From positions 71,700,767 through 71,764,766 of the forward strand of contig NC_063161.1 in NCBI RefSeq assembly GCF_023159225.1: DNA of 64,000 nt, read 5' to 3'. Positions within the stretch are counted from its first letter, which is position 1. Each line of letters starts with the position of its first letter. The notes below the pieces were generated by a model. The model was not told the DNA's origin. It did not search any database and saw only the letters and a program-made list of their open reading frames with translations. Below, piece after piece: positions 48,541 through 60,184 of the stretch. Both the position numbers and the translations under genes were made by a program. Source of the stretch: Perognathus longimembris pacificus. Its lineage: Eukaryota; Chordata; Mammalia; Rodentia; Heteromyidae.

Positions 48541-48757
48541 AAGGGTTTCTGATGACGGACACTCTTACTCCAGCAGTAAGCACTGTGACCACTCCACCTA
48601 GCTGATATGAATCCTAGATTTGTAATGGCTTGCTTTATCCAAAACTCTCTGTTTTCCACTAATATGGTAATTTCATGAAAGTTAGATTTCTTACAATAAC
48701 TATAAGGAGCTTGCCAGTTCCCACGGTGTAGGTCAGGCTTCTAGGCCCTTTCTTTAT

Positions 48758-48885
48758 TTGGGAATGGTGGTCAGGAGGCTCAGGCAGTAGGATCACAAGT
48801 TTGTGGCCACCCTGGGCGCCACCACAGGTTCCACATCAACTTGGACACAGCGAGACCTTGCCTCCCAAAAAATCAAAACCAAAAA
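48758..48885 (+). mobile_element. B1-like SINE, decayed
   Basis: TTTGGGAATGGTGGTCAGGA GGCTCAGGCAG, then GTTTGTGGCCACCCTGGGCG, ending AGCGAGACCTTGCCTCCC and an A-rich tail. Confidence 0.6.
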
Positions 48886-49765
48886 GCCCTTTTGTTAAAT
48901 TAAGAAGCAGAAGCGTGTGTGGCCATTGCCAGGAGGCCAGGGATTTGCAGCCTCTCGGGTGGGGCCATGGGTGTCCTGTGTCCTGGTGGATACATGCAGG
49001 ACTGGCTCCACGGAGACCCAGGTGTGGGGGCGGGAGGGGCTGCTTAGCGACAAAACGTGTCCTTAGCATGATCAAAACAAGAAAGGGAGACGCCTGCCGC
49101 CTCTGGGAGGCCTTGTAATCACAGGCCAAACCTGGCCTTCCTTACAGAGGGGGAGGATGGCTTTTTCCTCCCCCTGGAGCAGCTCCGCACCGGCTGGTGC
49201 CAGCCAGCACCCCAGACACGGACACGTCATTCCACAGCAGGAGAGGCTGGCCAGCACGCTGGGGGCCGGGGTGGGATTTCACAGCTCCCAGAGGCAGCAC
49301 CGTGAGGCTCCAGATCTGGCCTCCCAGGCAGCACCAATGTGGCCTCCCGCCAACTTTACCGCAGGATGGAGCCAGCACCGGGGCGCTCTCATGCCTTCCC
49401 CCTGGAAGAGCGAAACAGAGCGCAGCCCACAGGGCTCCCAAAGGCCACTGAGCCATCCTGAAGCAGCGTCCCTAGGCAAGCACTTTCAATCCTGGGTTCT
49501 CTCTCCCTGTGATTGATCATGGGAGAAATGCAAGCAGTCCACATGCCCCAAAATGAGAACTGGGCGAGTGAGAAACAGGCCATCCCTACCTGGAACATTA
49601 TGTAGCCAGGAAGATAATAACTATGTGGAATTCCCAGAACTCTGAGAAAAGAACCCCGCATAGTAGGAAATAGAAGGGCATAGTACAATGTTGTGCATCT
49701 GCCCAGGTCCCAGGTATTTCAAAGTTTACAAGCTGGATGAAAGGATTCACTCCATTGAAATATAT

Positions 49766-49980
49766 AGCCAGATGCCAGTGGCTCCCACCTGTAATGCTAG
49801 CTACTCAAGAGGCTGGGATCTAAGCCAGCCCAGGCAGGAAAGTCTGTGAAACTCTTATCTTCAATGAACCAGCAAAAAGCCAGAAGTAGAGTTCTAATTC
49901 AAGAGTTAGAGCACCAACCCAGATAGAAAAAGCTAATGAACAGCAGCCTAGGCCCTGAGTACAAGCCTCAGTAACAAGAA
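49766..49980 (+). mobile_element. B1 + Geo-like chimeric SINE
   Basis: Sense copy: GATGCCAGTGGCTCCCACCT GTAATGCTAGC, CCAGCCCAGGCAGGAAAGTC, linker CTTATCTTCAATGAACCAGC, then the right half AGCCAGAAGTAGAGTTC ... GGCCCTGAGTACAAGCC and an A-rich tail. Confidence 0.82.
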
Positions 49981-50587
49981 AGAAAAAGAAAGGATATAAA
50001 TTACTGGCTGATTATTGGGGAATGGATAAAACTAGATCTTTATTACCCCATTCTTCAAGCACACCCCCACCCCAACCCCCCAAAGAAAAGGAGTTGGACA
50101 TATGAGTTAAAAAAAACAACCTTGCGAGTATCCAGTGAAAGGGGAATTCAAGTATGGTGAAAGCAATGAGGCATTCCCTGGGAAAAGAGGCTGCCCGGCC
50201 CAGGGCCGGGAAGATGGCAGCGTTTCAGTCTCTCCGCAGCCACCTCCAGGGTGCAGGCAGAAGCAGTAGGGGCCAGGGAGAAAGGTGTGCAGAGCACAAG
50301 AGTTCTGGTTACAGGTGTGTCCTGGCGGGCAGGTCTCGGGTCTGGCTCCCCAGGCTGACTCCGGGCTCCTGGGTGCAGCCTGGTTATTATTGGTAATTAC
50401 ACTCCTGGGGAGATCTGTCCTGCCAGGCTCTGCTATTCCAGGGCGGGGGATGGAGGGGTCAGGCCCTTGTCATAAAGATATCCCAGGCCGCCCTGCCTCT
50501 TTCCGAGCCAGGGCAGACACGCTCCAGGCCGCAGGGCGCGCAGGGGTAGGCAGTGTGACCACTTTGGCCTCCTCCTTTCTGTTCCAG

Positions 50588-50664
50588 GAGGCTGCAGGAG
50601 AGCCAGCTGTCCACCACCTCGAAGCTGGAGGAAGCGGAGCAGAAGCTGCATACCCTGCAAACAG
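50588..50664 (+). CDS. CUX1: CUX1 coding exon (seventh by human numbering)
   Basis: 77 bp, phase 2 to 1. It completes an Arg codon and encodes RLQESQLSTTSKLEEAEQKL then HTLQT. The acceptor is CAG|GAG, a tandem NAGNAG site; the first AG gives the length I expect from human CUX1. The donor ACAG|GTTGGG is weak at +3 and +4. About seven of 25 residues differ from the human protein as I recall it (for example Thr to Ser, Met to Leu, Val to Leu), mostly conservative and compatible with a coiled coil. 21 of 25 codons end in G or C. An open - strand frame across it is a shadow. Confidence 0.96.
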
Positions 50665-51173
50665 GTTGGGTGCTCTTTATCCTAGTGAGGTCAGGTGGGA
50701 GAGCCACAGGGGACAGCGAGCTGCGTCTCTGGGCTGGCCTACTGCTCCTCAGACGCCCCCCATGCTCCGGGCCACTCCCCTGACTTCTGAGTCACCGGGC
50801 TGAGTGTGGAGGTGGGAGCCCCCCACCCCACCCCGCTTCCTGCTCTTCTCTCCAGCAAACACAGCTGCGTCACACACCGTCAAGGCTGACATTTCATTCG
50901 GAACAATAATAGGAGCAAAAAACCTTCTACCCTAAGCGAAGTTTAGGAGAACACTAAATAGCAGAACCCTTTACAGTTTAAAAGATACCAAAAAAGGGGT
51001 GCTTGGGTGGCACTCTAAACAGCATGGGTCTGGGGAAGGGGAGGGGGAAGGGCTCCTTCCTTTTTTTTTCTGGAAAGGAAGCAGCACTGTTATCTTTCAT
51101 TTAAATAAAACATTAGAAGGCATAATCCAAGTTCCAACACACAACAGTTTCCCAAAAAAAAATCTAATCACGA

Positions 51174-51240
51174 AGCTAGCACTGCGACTCAGTGATAGAG
51201 CATGCATGAGGCCCTGGGCTCCATCCTCTGCCCTACACAG
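51174..51240 (+). mobile_element. ID-like tRNA-derived SINE monomer, decayed
   Basis: GCTAGCACTGCGACTCAGTG ATAGAGCATG with CTGGGCTCCATCCTCTGCC, resembling an ID unit missing its start. Confidence 0.5.
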
Positions 51241-51879
51241 GCACTCACTCTCTTTTTCTCACACACACGCACATGCATGCACTCATACACGCATGCACAC
51301 TACCACTGACACGCTCACATACCACCTACGGGCCAGGTCCCACAGCACAGTGGCTGAGGGTCAGAGCACTTGAGTTCACAGAAGAAATGTCGACAGCTCA
51401 CATTCACACAACCACAGTTTGCACACTCAGGCTAGGATTGTCTTGCCTAGCAGTCCGTCAGTGGTTTGGGGTTGGCTTGGTTTTTTATTTGAATGTCGAT
51501 GCCCATGTGTGCGGGTGCCAGCCGTCTGGCCTGACATGGGAGGTGGGTGGTGTGAGGGCTCATTCCTGGAGCTCGGCCTTGGAGTGTCCCAAATGCAGAT
51601 GGATCCAGAGCTGGAGAGAGTCCCAGCCAAGGAGCAAACAGCCCCCACCCCATTTAGGCAGGGAGAAAGCAGGAGAGAAGCTCCGACTGCTACTATCTGC
51701 TTTCGTGGCTTCTGACCCTGTCTTTGAGCCCTGGAAAAGTTCAGGGTTAATCATCCTGGCAGTCAAGTTTGTTTTAATGTGTGAAGTATGTATGTCGACG
51801 CACGCACACACACGGCTGGGCACCAGTTGGTAGTGCCATCGTACTATGTGGCCCTGGCATGGCCTCTTTCCCCCCTCCC

Positions 51880-51983
51880 TTGGAGACGGGGTCTTACTGC
51901 AGCACCCAGGCTGGCTACCACCTGCAATCTTCCTGCTTCCATATGAGGGTTGGGACTACAGGCATGCACTACCACACTTGACT
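51880..51983 (-). mobile_element. B1-like SINE (reverse)
   Basis: + strand: GAGACGGGGTCTTACTGCAG CACCCAGGCTGGC and GGGACTACAGGCATGCACTA CCACACTTG. Confidence 0.7.
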
Positions 51984-52344
51984 GTTGCTACATCCAACAA
52001 ATATAAGCAGGACTAGCTGATGAAGCTGCTGCCGGCATCACATAGCACAGGTGTCAGCTTGTTTTTTAAGTAAGGAGGAGCCGTTCTGAAGTGAAGACTA
52101 AGGGAATTGGGTAGTAAGAACAAGAAGCAATAGCATACCAGCCTGGCCGCGAGTCATACTCCGCACATAACTGCACACCGGCTGTTTGGCGAGTTTGTTT
52201 ACATCTGTACCTGTGCAGACTCAGAACAGCAAGCTGCTGGGAGAGGAGACATTGCCTCTGGGCCATAGGAACTTCCCAGCCCTGTCACTGTCTTTAGGAG
52301 ACCACCATCATATAGACTGTCAGTGACAAAAACATAGAGGCCCA

Positions 52345-52586
52345 GGAGCTAGCAGCTTGCCCCTGTCATCCTAGCTACTCAGGAGGCTAAGATCTGAGGA
52401 TCGTTGTAGGAAGCCAGCCCCAGCAGGAAGTCCCTGAGACTCTAATCTCCAATGAACCACCAAAAAGCCTGAAGTGGAGCCACAGCCACAGCTCCACATG
52501 ATAGGCCACTAGCTTTAAGCAAAAACAACTTAGGGACAGCTCCCAGGCCCTGAGTTCAAGCCCCAGCACCAGCACAAAAAAACATA
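52345..52586 (+). mobile_element. B1 + Geo-like chimeric SINE
   Basis: Sense copy: CCTGTCATCCTAGCTACTCA GGAGGCTAAG, CTCTAATCTCCAATGAACCA CC, AAGCCTGAAGTGGAGCCACA and CAGGCCCTGAGTTCAAGCCC CAGC, then a short A-tail. Both halves are complete. Confidence 0.85.
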
Positions 52587-52734
52587 ATAACCATTGTGGG
52601 GGGGTGGGGTATGTGAAAGTATATATGTAAATGAGCCCAGAACTATTTTAGTGAGGCAGATTAGTGCACACTGCTCCCTCACACAAGGCTGTCTGTCCCG
52701 TCCTTCTGAGATAGACCATGCGCTTTTCCCTTAG

Positions 52735-52842
<108 letters not shown>

Positions 52843-53442
52843 TAAGTCCATCACCGTCCTCCTCCGTCTGTGGCCCATCCACGGACCGTCCTCAGTCCAT
52901 CTGGGTTTGCCTAACTGGCCTCAGCTTTTGCTAATCCCTGCAAGAGCAGCCTGGCAGGTTCTAGAAGGAGCTTGACTCGTGTGGCCGCGAGCTGTGGCAT
53001 GCTGAGTGGCCCTGCCCATCAGTGCTTCTACCGGCAGTTATGGTAAAGCCCGGCACAGTGGTGAGCTCCCTTTCTCTTAGAAATGACAGGGCAGAGTCAG
53101 CGCATGAGAGATGGGGCGCGAGGGACAGCTCCTCGCAGAGCCTGGCATGGCAGATCCTGTCAGCCTTTCCCTGGCCAGAGCCCTTTACTTGCCTGCAGGG
53201 CCATAAGGAAGACAGGTGTCTTAGGTCCCACCCTCTCAGCATGGTGTGGGCTTCTGTATGGGGTCACACACACTGGCAGAGGCTCAGGGGGTCTGCTCCT
53301 GTCACAGGAAGGCCCGGGGGTCCTTCAGGTAACTCACTCAGCACCAGACTCCAGACTCTCCAGGGCCCAAGCAGGCGCTGCCTGCCTAGAGCCTGAGCCC
53401 CCTTTCCAGGTTTTAGAGGATAATTGTCTCCCGGTTACTTCT

Positions 53443-53654
53443 TTTTTTTTTTTTTTTTTTTTTGCCAGTCCTGGGCCTTGAACTCAGGGCCTGAGCACTG
53501 TCCCTGGCTTCCTTTTGCTCAAGGCTAGCACTCTGCCACTTGAGCCACAGCGCCACTTCTGGCCGCTTTCTGTATATGTGGTGCTGGGGAACTGAACCCA
53601 GGGCCTCATGTATACGAGGCAAGCTCTCTTGCCACTAGGCCATATCCCCAGCTC
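53443..53654 (-). mobile_element. IDL-Geo-type SINE (reverse) with target-site duplication
   Basis: A T-tail of about 21, TGCCAGTCCTGGGCCTTGAA, right core ACTTGAGCCACAGCGCCACT, left monomer GAACCCAGGGCCTCATGTAT ... CCATATCCCCAGC. The direct repeats CTCCCGGTTACTTCT at 53428-53442 and 53655-53669 flank it. The long tail and clean ends suggest a recent insertion. Confidence 0.95.
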
Positions 53655-54469
53655 CTCCCGGTTACTTCTGTGTGGCCCCAGGCTCCAGCGTGGTGTCACT
53701 ACCCCCTCCCAACCACATTCACCCTTTGTGCTTGTGGGGGAGGCTTGAACTTCTCTTGGGGACACTGTCAGGTGCCTCAGCCCTTCTCTGGGCCAGCCCT
53801 AAAGGCAGGGCGCTCCCACCCAGGCCTGCGGCCACCCCGCATACCCCTGCGATCTCTATGCACTGCCTGTCTTGCTGGCCTAAGTGTGCTGGAGAGCAGG
53901 CCTCTGATCTTCGCTGTGCCAAGATGGACGTGGAAGCAGAGTGAGGTAGGCCAGGGAGGCGATGGTTCAGATTTCACTCTGAAATCCCTTGCTTCTGGTG
54001 TTAGCACCTTCCATCCAGGGGCAGTGCAGTCTGAGAGGAGACCACATGGTCTCACAGCCCACAGCCTGGGCCCTCCCCACTAGCTGAGACCACAGCTGGA
54101 GCTGCCCCGCCCGCCGCCCTTCCCTGCCACGAAGCCTGGCTTTTCAGTGACCATCATCCTTTAGTGACATTATCTCAGCGGGATGCGGTCTGTACTCGTC
54201 TTCGATCTCTATCCTTCGTTAGTACTAATTCTTTTCTAAAATGGTTTCATCGAGAGAGGACAGTGTGCTAACATCGCCAGGCTGGTTGACGTAATGCTGG
54301 GCAACTGTGATGAGGTAATGCTGGTAACTTTGTGGTGCGTTCAGTTATAACGCCTCTTCCTTAGGAAGCCATGCCGCTTTCTGAACGCCATCATCAGTAC
54401 ATTGTAGGTGTCTGTCATTGTGTATCTGTAGTTAACCAGAGTTTGCTTTATTATTCTGTCCCGCTTTTC

Positions 54470-54790
54470 ATTGCTGTGACAAAATGTCTGACTAAAATGA
54501 TTTAAAGGAGGAAGGACTGACCTTAGCTCACAGTTTCAGTCCAGGGCTGCTTAGCCCCGTTGCTGTGGGCCTGCCATGAGTTGGAGCATCCTGGTGTAGA
54601 GCCAGGAAATGGGGGACGAGGGGGTGGGAAAAGATGCCCTTCAAGGCCCTGCCCCCAGTGATGACTTCCTCCAACCAGGCCTCACCTCCAACAGCAGCAG
54701 CCCATTCCGTGTGAACTTGACATTCATTTAACCTAGTGATAAGCTGATGCCCTCCTGATCCAGTACCAAGCCTTCAGAAGGAGCCTTTTG
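54470..54790. repeat. Interspersed repeat, possibly LTR-derived, family uncertain
   Basis: Phrases such as TTTTCATTGCTGTGACAAAA TGTCTGAC, GAAGGACTGACCTTAGCTCA CAGTTTCAG and TGACTTCCTCCAACCAGGCC TCACCTCC recur widely in rodent genomes in my memory. I cannot assign the family with confidence. Confidence 0.45.
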
Positions 54791-55278
54791 GGAACCCTTG
54801 GTCCTCAAACGCTCTCATAGACATGAGTGTGCATCTCCCGTGCTTCTGTGCGCCCTCTCCCAGCCCTCAGCCAACTGCCTGCATGGACAACCTTGTGTGG
54901 CCTGCAGGTGAGGTTATAAATGCCCAAATGGCCTCTGGCAGCAAAAGGATTCCCATTTGAGAAAGAGCTGTGGTAGCAGGTGTGGGTGAGGGTGTGGAGA
55001 AGGGGAGCTCTGGTCCACCGTCCGTAGAGCCGCTCGTGCACCCTGCGGCCAGGGCTGGCTGGGCTGGGCCACACCTGGACTCCAACAGGCAGAGCAGGGA
55101 GGAGGGGCTGGAACCCCGAAGGTAAGAGAGGAGCTGTGGCCTTTGGGAGTGGCCAGGGGTCCAGGAGCAGCCCCCACCTCCCGCCTTGCCTTCCTCCCCA
55201 CAGCCCTACTCCCCATGCCAGATCCAGGCCAGAGAGGTCGAGGGAAGACTGACCACATCAAAAAAAGGAAAAAAGAGG

Positions 55279-55479
55279 GCTGGGGATATAGCCTAGTGGC
55301 AAGAGTGCCTGCCTCGGATACACGAGGCCCTAGGTTCGATTCCCCAGCACCACATATATAGAAAACGGCCAGAAGCGGCGCTGTGGCTCAAGTGGCAGAG
55401 TGCTAGCCTTGAGCGGAAAGAAGCCAGGGACAGTGCTCAGGCCCTGAGTCCAAGGCCCAGGACTGGCCAAAAAAAAAAA
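55279..55479 (+). mobile_element. Young IDL-Geo-type SINE with target-site duplication
   Basis: Complete dimer, nearly identical to the copy at 20816. The direct repeats AAAAAGGAAAAAAGAGG end at 55278 and at about 55496 and flank it. The left B-box-like region is GGTTCGATTCCCCAGC and the right half ends GACTGGCC plus the A-tail. Confidence 0.95.
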
Positions 55480-56109
55480 AAAAAGGAAAAAAGAGGAAAA
55501 CCACACACCAAGCAAACCACTGTGTGCCCACCCCTCTGCTGGCAAGGCATGTCACCTGACCACCGGCGCCAGGTGCTACCACACACATACATTTTCACTG
55601 TGAATGTCCGTGCCTCGGGGCAGGCCTTGTCCTGACAGTGCTGAGACAGCTGGGAACATGAGCTGCCCTCTTGAGGAGCGTCTCCACATGCGTGTGTGTG
55701 TGTGTAGGAAGGGGACTGGGAGCGAGTCCTTCCCTCTGTCCACCCATCTGCTGTGCGCTGGGTCTGTGCTTGGCACCCACCTCTCACTGCCTCACCTGTG
55801 CATGCATCTGAGAGCAGAGGGCGCCAGGGTCTGTGGGGAGTTAGGAGACACGTACATGCAGCCCTCGGCCCCAGAGAAGCAGGGACAGGGCCTGGGTGTC
55901 CCAGCCGGGCTCTGTGTGAGGTTCCTAGAGTGCCACCACCTCCCCCGGGACACTGCCTGCCTGTCCCTGGGCAGCCACCCCATCCCCCACACGGGGCGGG
56001 GGGCGAGGCCCAGCGGCAGAGTGGTCGCTGTGGCGCGTCAGCTGGGTGAGCGTCAGCTGGGCCGGCAGGGCTGGCCGTGACAGGGGCAGCGGGAAAGTTT
56101 TCCGTGTGT

Positions 56110-56290
56110 AGGCTTGAAGCGAGATGTAATTAGGCTTTATGCACAGAACAAGGCCTCATTGATGAGCACAGCTGCTCTTTGTTTCCTCCTGTCCCCGCGA
56201 GTGGGAGGTAAAAGTGTTCTTCATGTTTATTAATGTGAGATTCCTTAGACAAATGGCAAACCGTTTTAATATTTGCCGGAACATAGGGGG
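56110..56290. promoter_or_regulatory. Unique AT-rich block, candidate regulatory element
   Basis: GAGATGTAATTAGGCTTTAT GC, CATTGATGAGCACAGC, CATGTTTATTAATGTGAGA and CCGTTTTAATATTTGCCGG in repeat-free sequence between GC-rich flanks. The role is inferred. Confidence 0.3.
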
Positions 56291-57301
56291 ACTTGCCAAA
56301 ACAGTTGTTGTGCAAGCAGATCACAGGCTTGCACACTAGCACTAGCTGGCTCAAACAGATGAATGATGTCTGCCTCCTTTTGCTCCTTAGTGAACAGGCA
56401 CCCCCTCCTCCTCGGGTCACCCTGTGTCCGGGTCTCCCCTCGTGTCCCGACAGATGGAGGCAGGGCTTTGGCTAGGAGTGCTGAGAGGCTCCCTGGGGCG
56501 GCGACTTCCTGCACCCAGCTGTTGCTGCCCCCCCAGGAGGAGCCTGGGCTGCCCGCCTGCCCATCCCGTCCGGTCCTGCAGCTGCCCACTGTCCCCTCGC
56601 CCCACCCACAGCCATGCTCGCCAGGATGCCCCCTCCCGCAGTGATGCAGGCTCGGGGCCCACGTGGAAGGGCTCCATGGTGCCACTGTCCCCAGCTGCCT
56701 CTCTGTTCTGTCCCCCCAGCTGGGGCGGGGGGCGGGGTGGCCACGTCACACGCATGGAATCAGCCTCATACCTCCTCAGAGCCCCGATGGAAGGAAATAT
56801 TGAGTGGTGCTGAAACACCTCATTTTTCTATAGCTAATGTTAGTCTTAGGGGCTGTGCCTCCACAGCCTTCCCCACAGCACACCGTGCATTTCTACGATG
56901 ACTGTGTGCTGGGTTCTCAAGGGACTCTGTGACACAAGGCACAGTGACAAGGGGCCTCGCAAGAGGAGAGCACGTACCCCACGTCCCAGCAGAGGATGGG
57001 GAGACACTTCAAAGATGCGATGCCAGCGGCTGGTGCCATGGGAAGTCCGGCCAACATGAGGAGGGAGCTCCGGGCCACATCCCGCAGACACCTGCCTTGT
57101 CTTAGGAACGCACAGTCAGTAAGACCCATGCCTTGTCCTGGGAGCTCAGCGTCCAGTACTCAGAGGCCCCTCAGCACTGGTCTCAGTCCTCCCTGGGGCT
57201 GGGGGTGTGGTTTAGTATAGAAGCTGCAGCCTGGCCCTACAAAAACAAGATAAAAGTCCTGCTCAGAGCGGCCCTGGCTGCTCGAGGTGGCCCTTAAGGG
57301 C

Positions 57302-57520
57302 TTTCTTTTTTTTTTTTTTTTTTCTGGATCCAGAACTTAATAAACTGAAGGCCTCTCAATCTCACTCAGCTTTCTTGCTCATGGCTGGTGCTGTACTACT
57401 TGAACCATGCCTCCAGTTCCACATTTTGATGGTTCATTGGTGATAATAGTCTCAAAGACCTTCTCTTCCAGGTCTCGGCCTCCTGAGTGGCTGGAGCCAC
57501 AGGCCTAAACACCAGCGCCC
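57302..57520 (-). mobile_element. B1 + Geo-like chimeric SINE (reverse)
   Basis: A T-run of about 20 at 57304-57323, then a decayed right half (GCTTTCTTGCTCATGGCTGG, CTACTTGAACCATGCCTCC), linker TGATGGTTCATTGGTGATAA TAGTCTC and B1 end TCCTGAGTGGCTGGAGCCAC AGGCC. Confidence 0.7.
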
Positions 57521-57734
57521 TGCTGACTCTGTCTGTTTCTGACCCGTAGAGTGCAGATGGGCCTTTCTTTTATAATCTTCATAATTCACAGAAGATGGAC
57601 GGAAACTGGGCAAGGTCCAACCCAGCTGACCCAGCCTGCGGGTCCCATGGCCATCTCAATCAGGCGGATTAGACAAGCATTGCCTCCCCAGCTGAGGTGT
57701 CCTGACACATGGGCTCCTCCTGTCCCTTTAAGAA

Positions 57735-57925
57735 TGTGACATATCCCATGTCCCTTTTTGATGAGTCATCAGCCTCCATTCTGGGTAGCTGTAATTATCC
57801 TGGCCAGATTAATTCCCCTAAAAATAGAGAAGCAGCTACTTTTATGATTCCCAGCATATGGGCTCAAATATAAAGAACCTATTGTCCCCAAAACCTTAAA
57901 GACCACTAAATCAGACTCGTAGGGG
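57735..57925. promoter_or_regulatory. Unique AT-rich block, candidate enhancer
   Basis: GATGAGTCATCAGCC (AP-1-type TGAGTCA core), GCTGTAATTATCCTGGCC, CAGATTAATTCCCCTAAAAA TAG (a MEF2/CArG-like CTAAAAATAG) and CAAATATAAAGAACC. The motif density is high over 190 bp with no repeat. Function and conservation are inferred. Confidence 0.4.
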
Positions 57926-58110
57926 AGTTTATGCATGCATCTGCGTTCTGGAACTTTGCATCCCCATAGGTGCAAAGCAGAATACTTCACACCAAAACCT
58001 TGGTGCCCGAAGGGGGCTCTCCTTGGCCTTTGTGCCCAAGCACCTGCAGGCCAGAAGAACAGGGGGCAGCCTCCTGCGTCTAAATTGAGCAGGAAAACCC
58101 CCAAGTGCTG

Positions 58111-58318
58111 AGCGGGGCATGGAGTGCACACCTGTAATCCTAGCTGCTCGGGAGGCTGAGATCTGGTGATTGTGACTCAAAGCCAACCTTTCAGGAAAGT
58201 CCCTGAACTTCTCTCTATTTAACATAAGTAGAGCTGTGGCACAAGTAATAGAGTGCCAGCCTTGAGCAGAAAAAAAGCCAAGCACAGCCTTGAATTCAGT
58301 CCTTAGTACCAGGATCAA
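58111..58318 (+). mobile_element. B1 + Geo-like chimeric SINE
   Basis: Sense copy: CACACCTGTAATCCTAGCTG CTCGGGAGGCTGAGATCTG, GACTCAAAGCCAACC, then right half GAGCTGTGGCACAAGTAATA GAGTGCCAGCCTTGAGC and a GAATTCAGTCCTTAGTACC end. Confidence 0.82.
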
Positions 58319-58689
58319 GAACAGAAAAGAATGAGAAACTCCCTGAGTGCTGAGAAGGACAATGTGGCGCATTCCTGTAATTCCAGCTAAACACCACCGA
58401 AAAATAACGAAAGCAGAAAGATCTGAGGGAGTGGCAGAGCGCAAGCTGAAGGAGGCTCGCGTACCCCGCCATCCCCTCCCGAGCAGCCGCTCAGTAGTGG
58501 CTGGACATGGCTGTCCTCTGAGACGGCACCACATGGCTGAGGTGCACTGCCATGGGACTCCTCCATGGCAGAGCTGTTAACACCTTGGCAAACGTGCCCC
58601 TCAGAATCAGCTCTGCCACGGACCGCGAATGCCACATTTTTGTAGGATCCATGTTTCTTCTGTTCTGTGTTTTGTTTGAGGGGGTGGCA

Positions 58690-59000
58690 GCACTGGGGTT
58701 TGAACTCAGGACTTCATGCCTGCTAGGCCAGCACTCTACCACTCGGGCCTCACCTCCAGTCCTTCTTTGCCTGTTAGCTATTGTTCAGGCCAGTCATCGT
58801 GATTTAGCAAGGCTATCCTTGAACACCGATCCTCCTACCCCTGACCTCCTGTGTAGAAAGATTGTGGGTGTGGGCCACCATGTCTGGCTTAATAGTTGAG
58901 ATAGTCTTGCTCACCTTTTTCCTGGCTTTGAACCACTGTCTTTGTAATGCCTGCCTCTTGAGTGGATGGGATTGCCAGCATGAACCACTGCGCCCGGCTA
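58690..59000 (-). mobile_element. B1-ID SINE plus a second B1 unit (reverse)
   Basis: + strand: GCACTGGGGTTTGAACTCAG GACTTCATGCCTGCTAGG (ID-like), a first B1 end near 58890 (GTGTGGGCCACCATGTCTGG C), then a second B1 (GAGATAGTCTTGCTCACC ... GAACCACTGCGCCCGGC). Confidence 0.7.
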
Positions 59001-59559
59001 TTCTATTCGTTGTGTAGTCTCCTCCCAGCTGACTGGCAGTACAACATAGGCCTGGCATGACGGACCCAGGCTGGTTGGGGAGAGGGTAGCTCCCCCTGGC
59101 GGGGAGAATTTGAGGCTCTGCGAAGGGCTGGTTCACAGCACACCCACAGAGGGGCCCAACAGCTGGGTCCTAAGGCTGCCTCCGGCGGCGGCAAGGAAAG
59201 CCGGAGCCTGCCAAATGATGGAGCTCCTCAGTTTCCCTCCTGGCTTCTTTGCCCTTCCTTCTGTTTCTGGGGTGGTGTTTGTTGAGGAATGTCTCCAATT
59301 GCCAGAAAGACAGTGGGGTGTCTCATGTTTCCCGCAGCCGCCTGCAGCCAGAGCAGAGTGGGGCGAGGCGAGCCTGCTGTGTGAATTTTTAATGCCAAGC
59401 TTTATGGCGCCCCACGTGCAGCCTGGCTGCATGGCTCTCCTGAGTGCAGAGATTTAACGCTCCGACACACAGAGCAAGGACCCGGGGCACTCGGCATCAC
59501 AGAGAACAAACCCCCACTGCACCCTGTGCCCTCCCCTTTCCAGAAAGGTAGCCCAAAGG

Positions 59560-60165
59560 AGTGGGGAGAAAAAAAGTTATGTCACGTTTGGAATGTTCTA
59601 CAAATAGCCTGGCACCAGAGAGCAGTGCCTATATTTGTGATGTGATTGGATACCGTGTATTTTTACCTTTCCAGTGTTTTGTGACTATTTTGATGGGATG
59701 GGGAGATTTAAAGGATGTCGGGATTACTGGCCACCCCTACCTCCAGGCCAAGCCCACGTGGGCCCAGAACTCCAGAACTGGCCCTGCCGGGGGCGGCCAG
59801 GGCTGTGCGTGGTGTGAAGCAGCTAATTCTGCGTGCGGGCAGATGGTTGATTGTTATTTTTTTTCTTGGGAGCTTTCTGTATTTTTTGGAGGTTTCAAAA
59901 TTAAGAAGAAAAAGTTGTATATAAAAAGTGCTTGAGCTTAATTAAGTTGGAAAAGGATGGAATCTTCACGAAGTAGTCGGACAAATGGCTAAATCTGTAG
60001 AAGTTGGAGCTGAGCTGTATGCAGATTATAGCCTAGATGTTTTAAATGTGCAAATATAAAAAATAAAAACACTACGAGAAATTTTAGGTGGGTATTTATA
60101 TAACAAGGGGGTGGAAAAGGTCTTTTTGAGCATGATGACAAAAGTAGAAATCATAAAGGGAAAGT
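59560..60165. promoter_or_regulatory. Long unique AT-rich stretch, candidate regulatory region
   Basis: Repeat-free sequence with AAGCAGCTAATTCTGCGTGC, TGGTTGATTGTTATTTTTT, GCTTGAGCTTAATTAAGTTG and GGTGGGTATTTATATAACAA. No open frame of note. Alternative reading: decayed ancient repeat. Confidence 0.25.
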
Positions 60166-60184
60166 CAAAAACTCTGGAGACAGA

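Larger units (their letters stand above)
47682..50587 (+). other. CUX1: CUX1 intron, 2.9 kb
   Basis: Donor GTGAGC to acceptor TTTCTGTTCCAG. Contents: poly-C runs (47758-47768, 47829-47840, 48215-48225), SINE pieces (47993-48278, 48758-48885, 49766-49980) and an old repeat at 48425-48540. The stretches 48890-49760 and 49985-50585 show nothing identifiable. Confidence 0.92.

Noticed and set aside
53880..53944. Possible next CUX1 exon near the CAKMDVEAE text
   Set aside because: The residues do not match the expected ADEIEMIM continuation and there is no acceptor and donor pair in the right phase.
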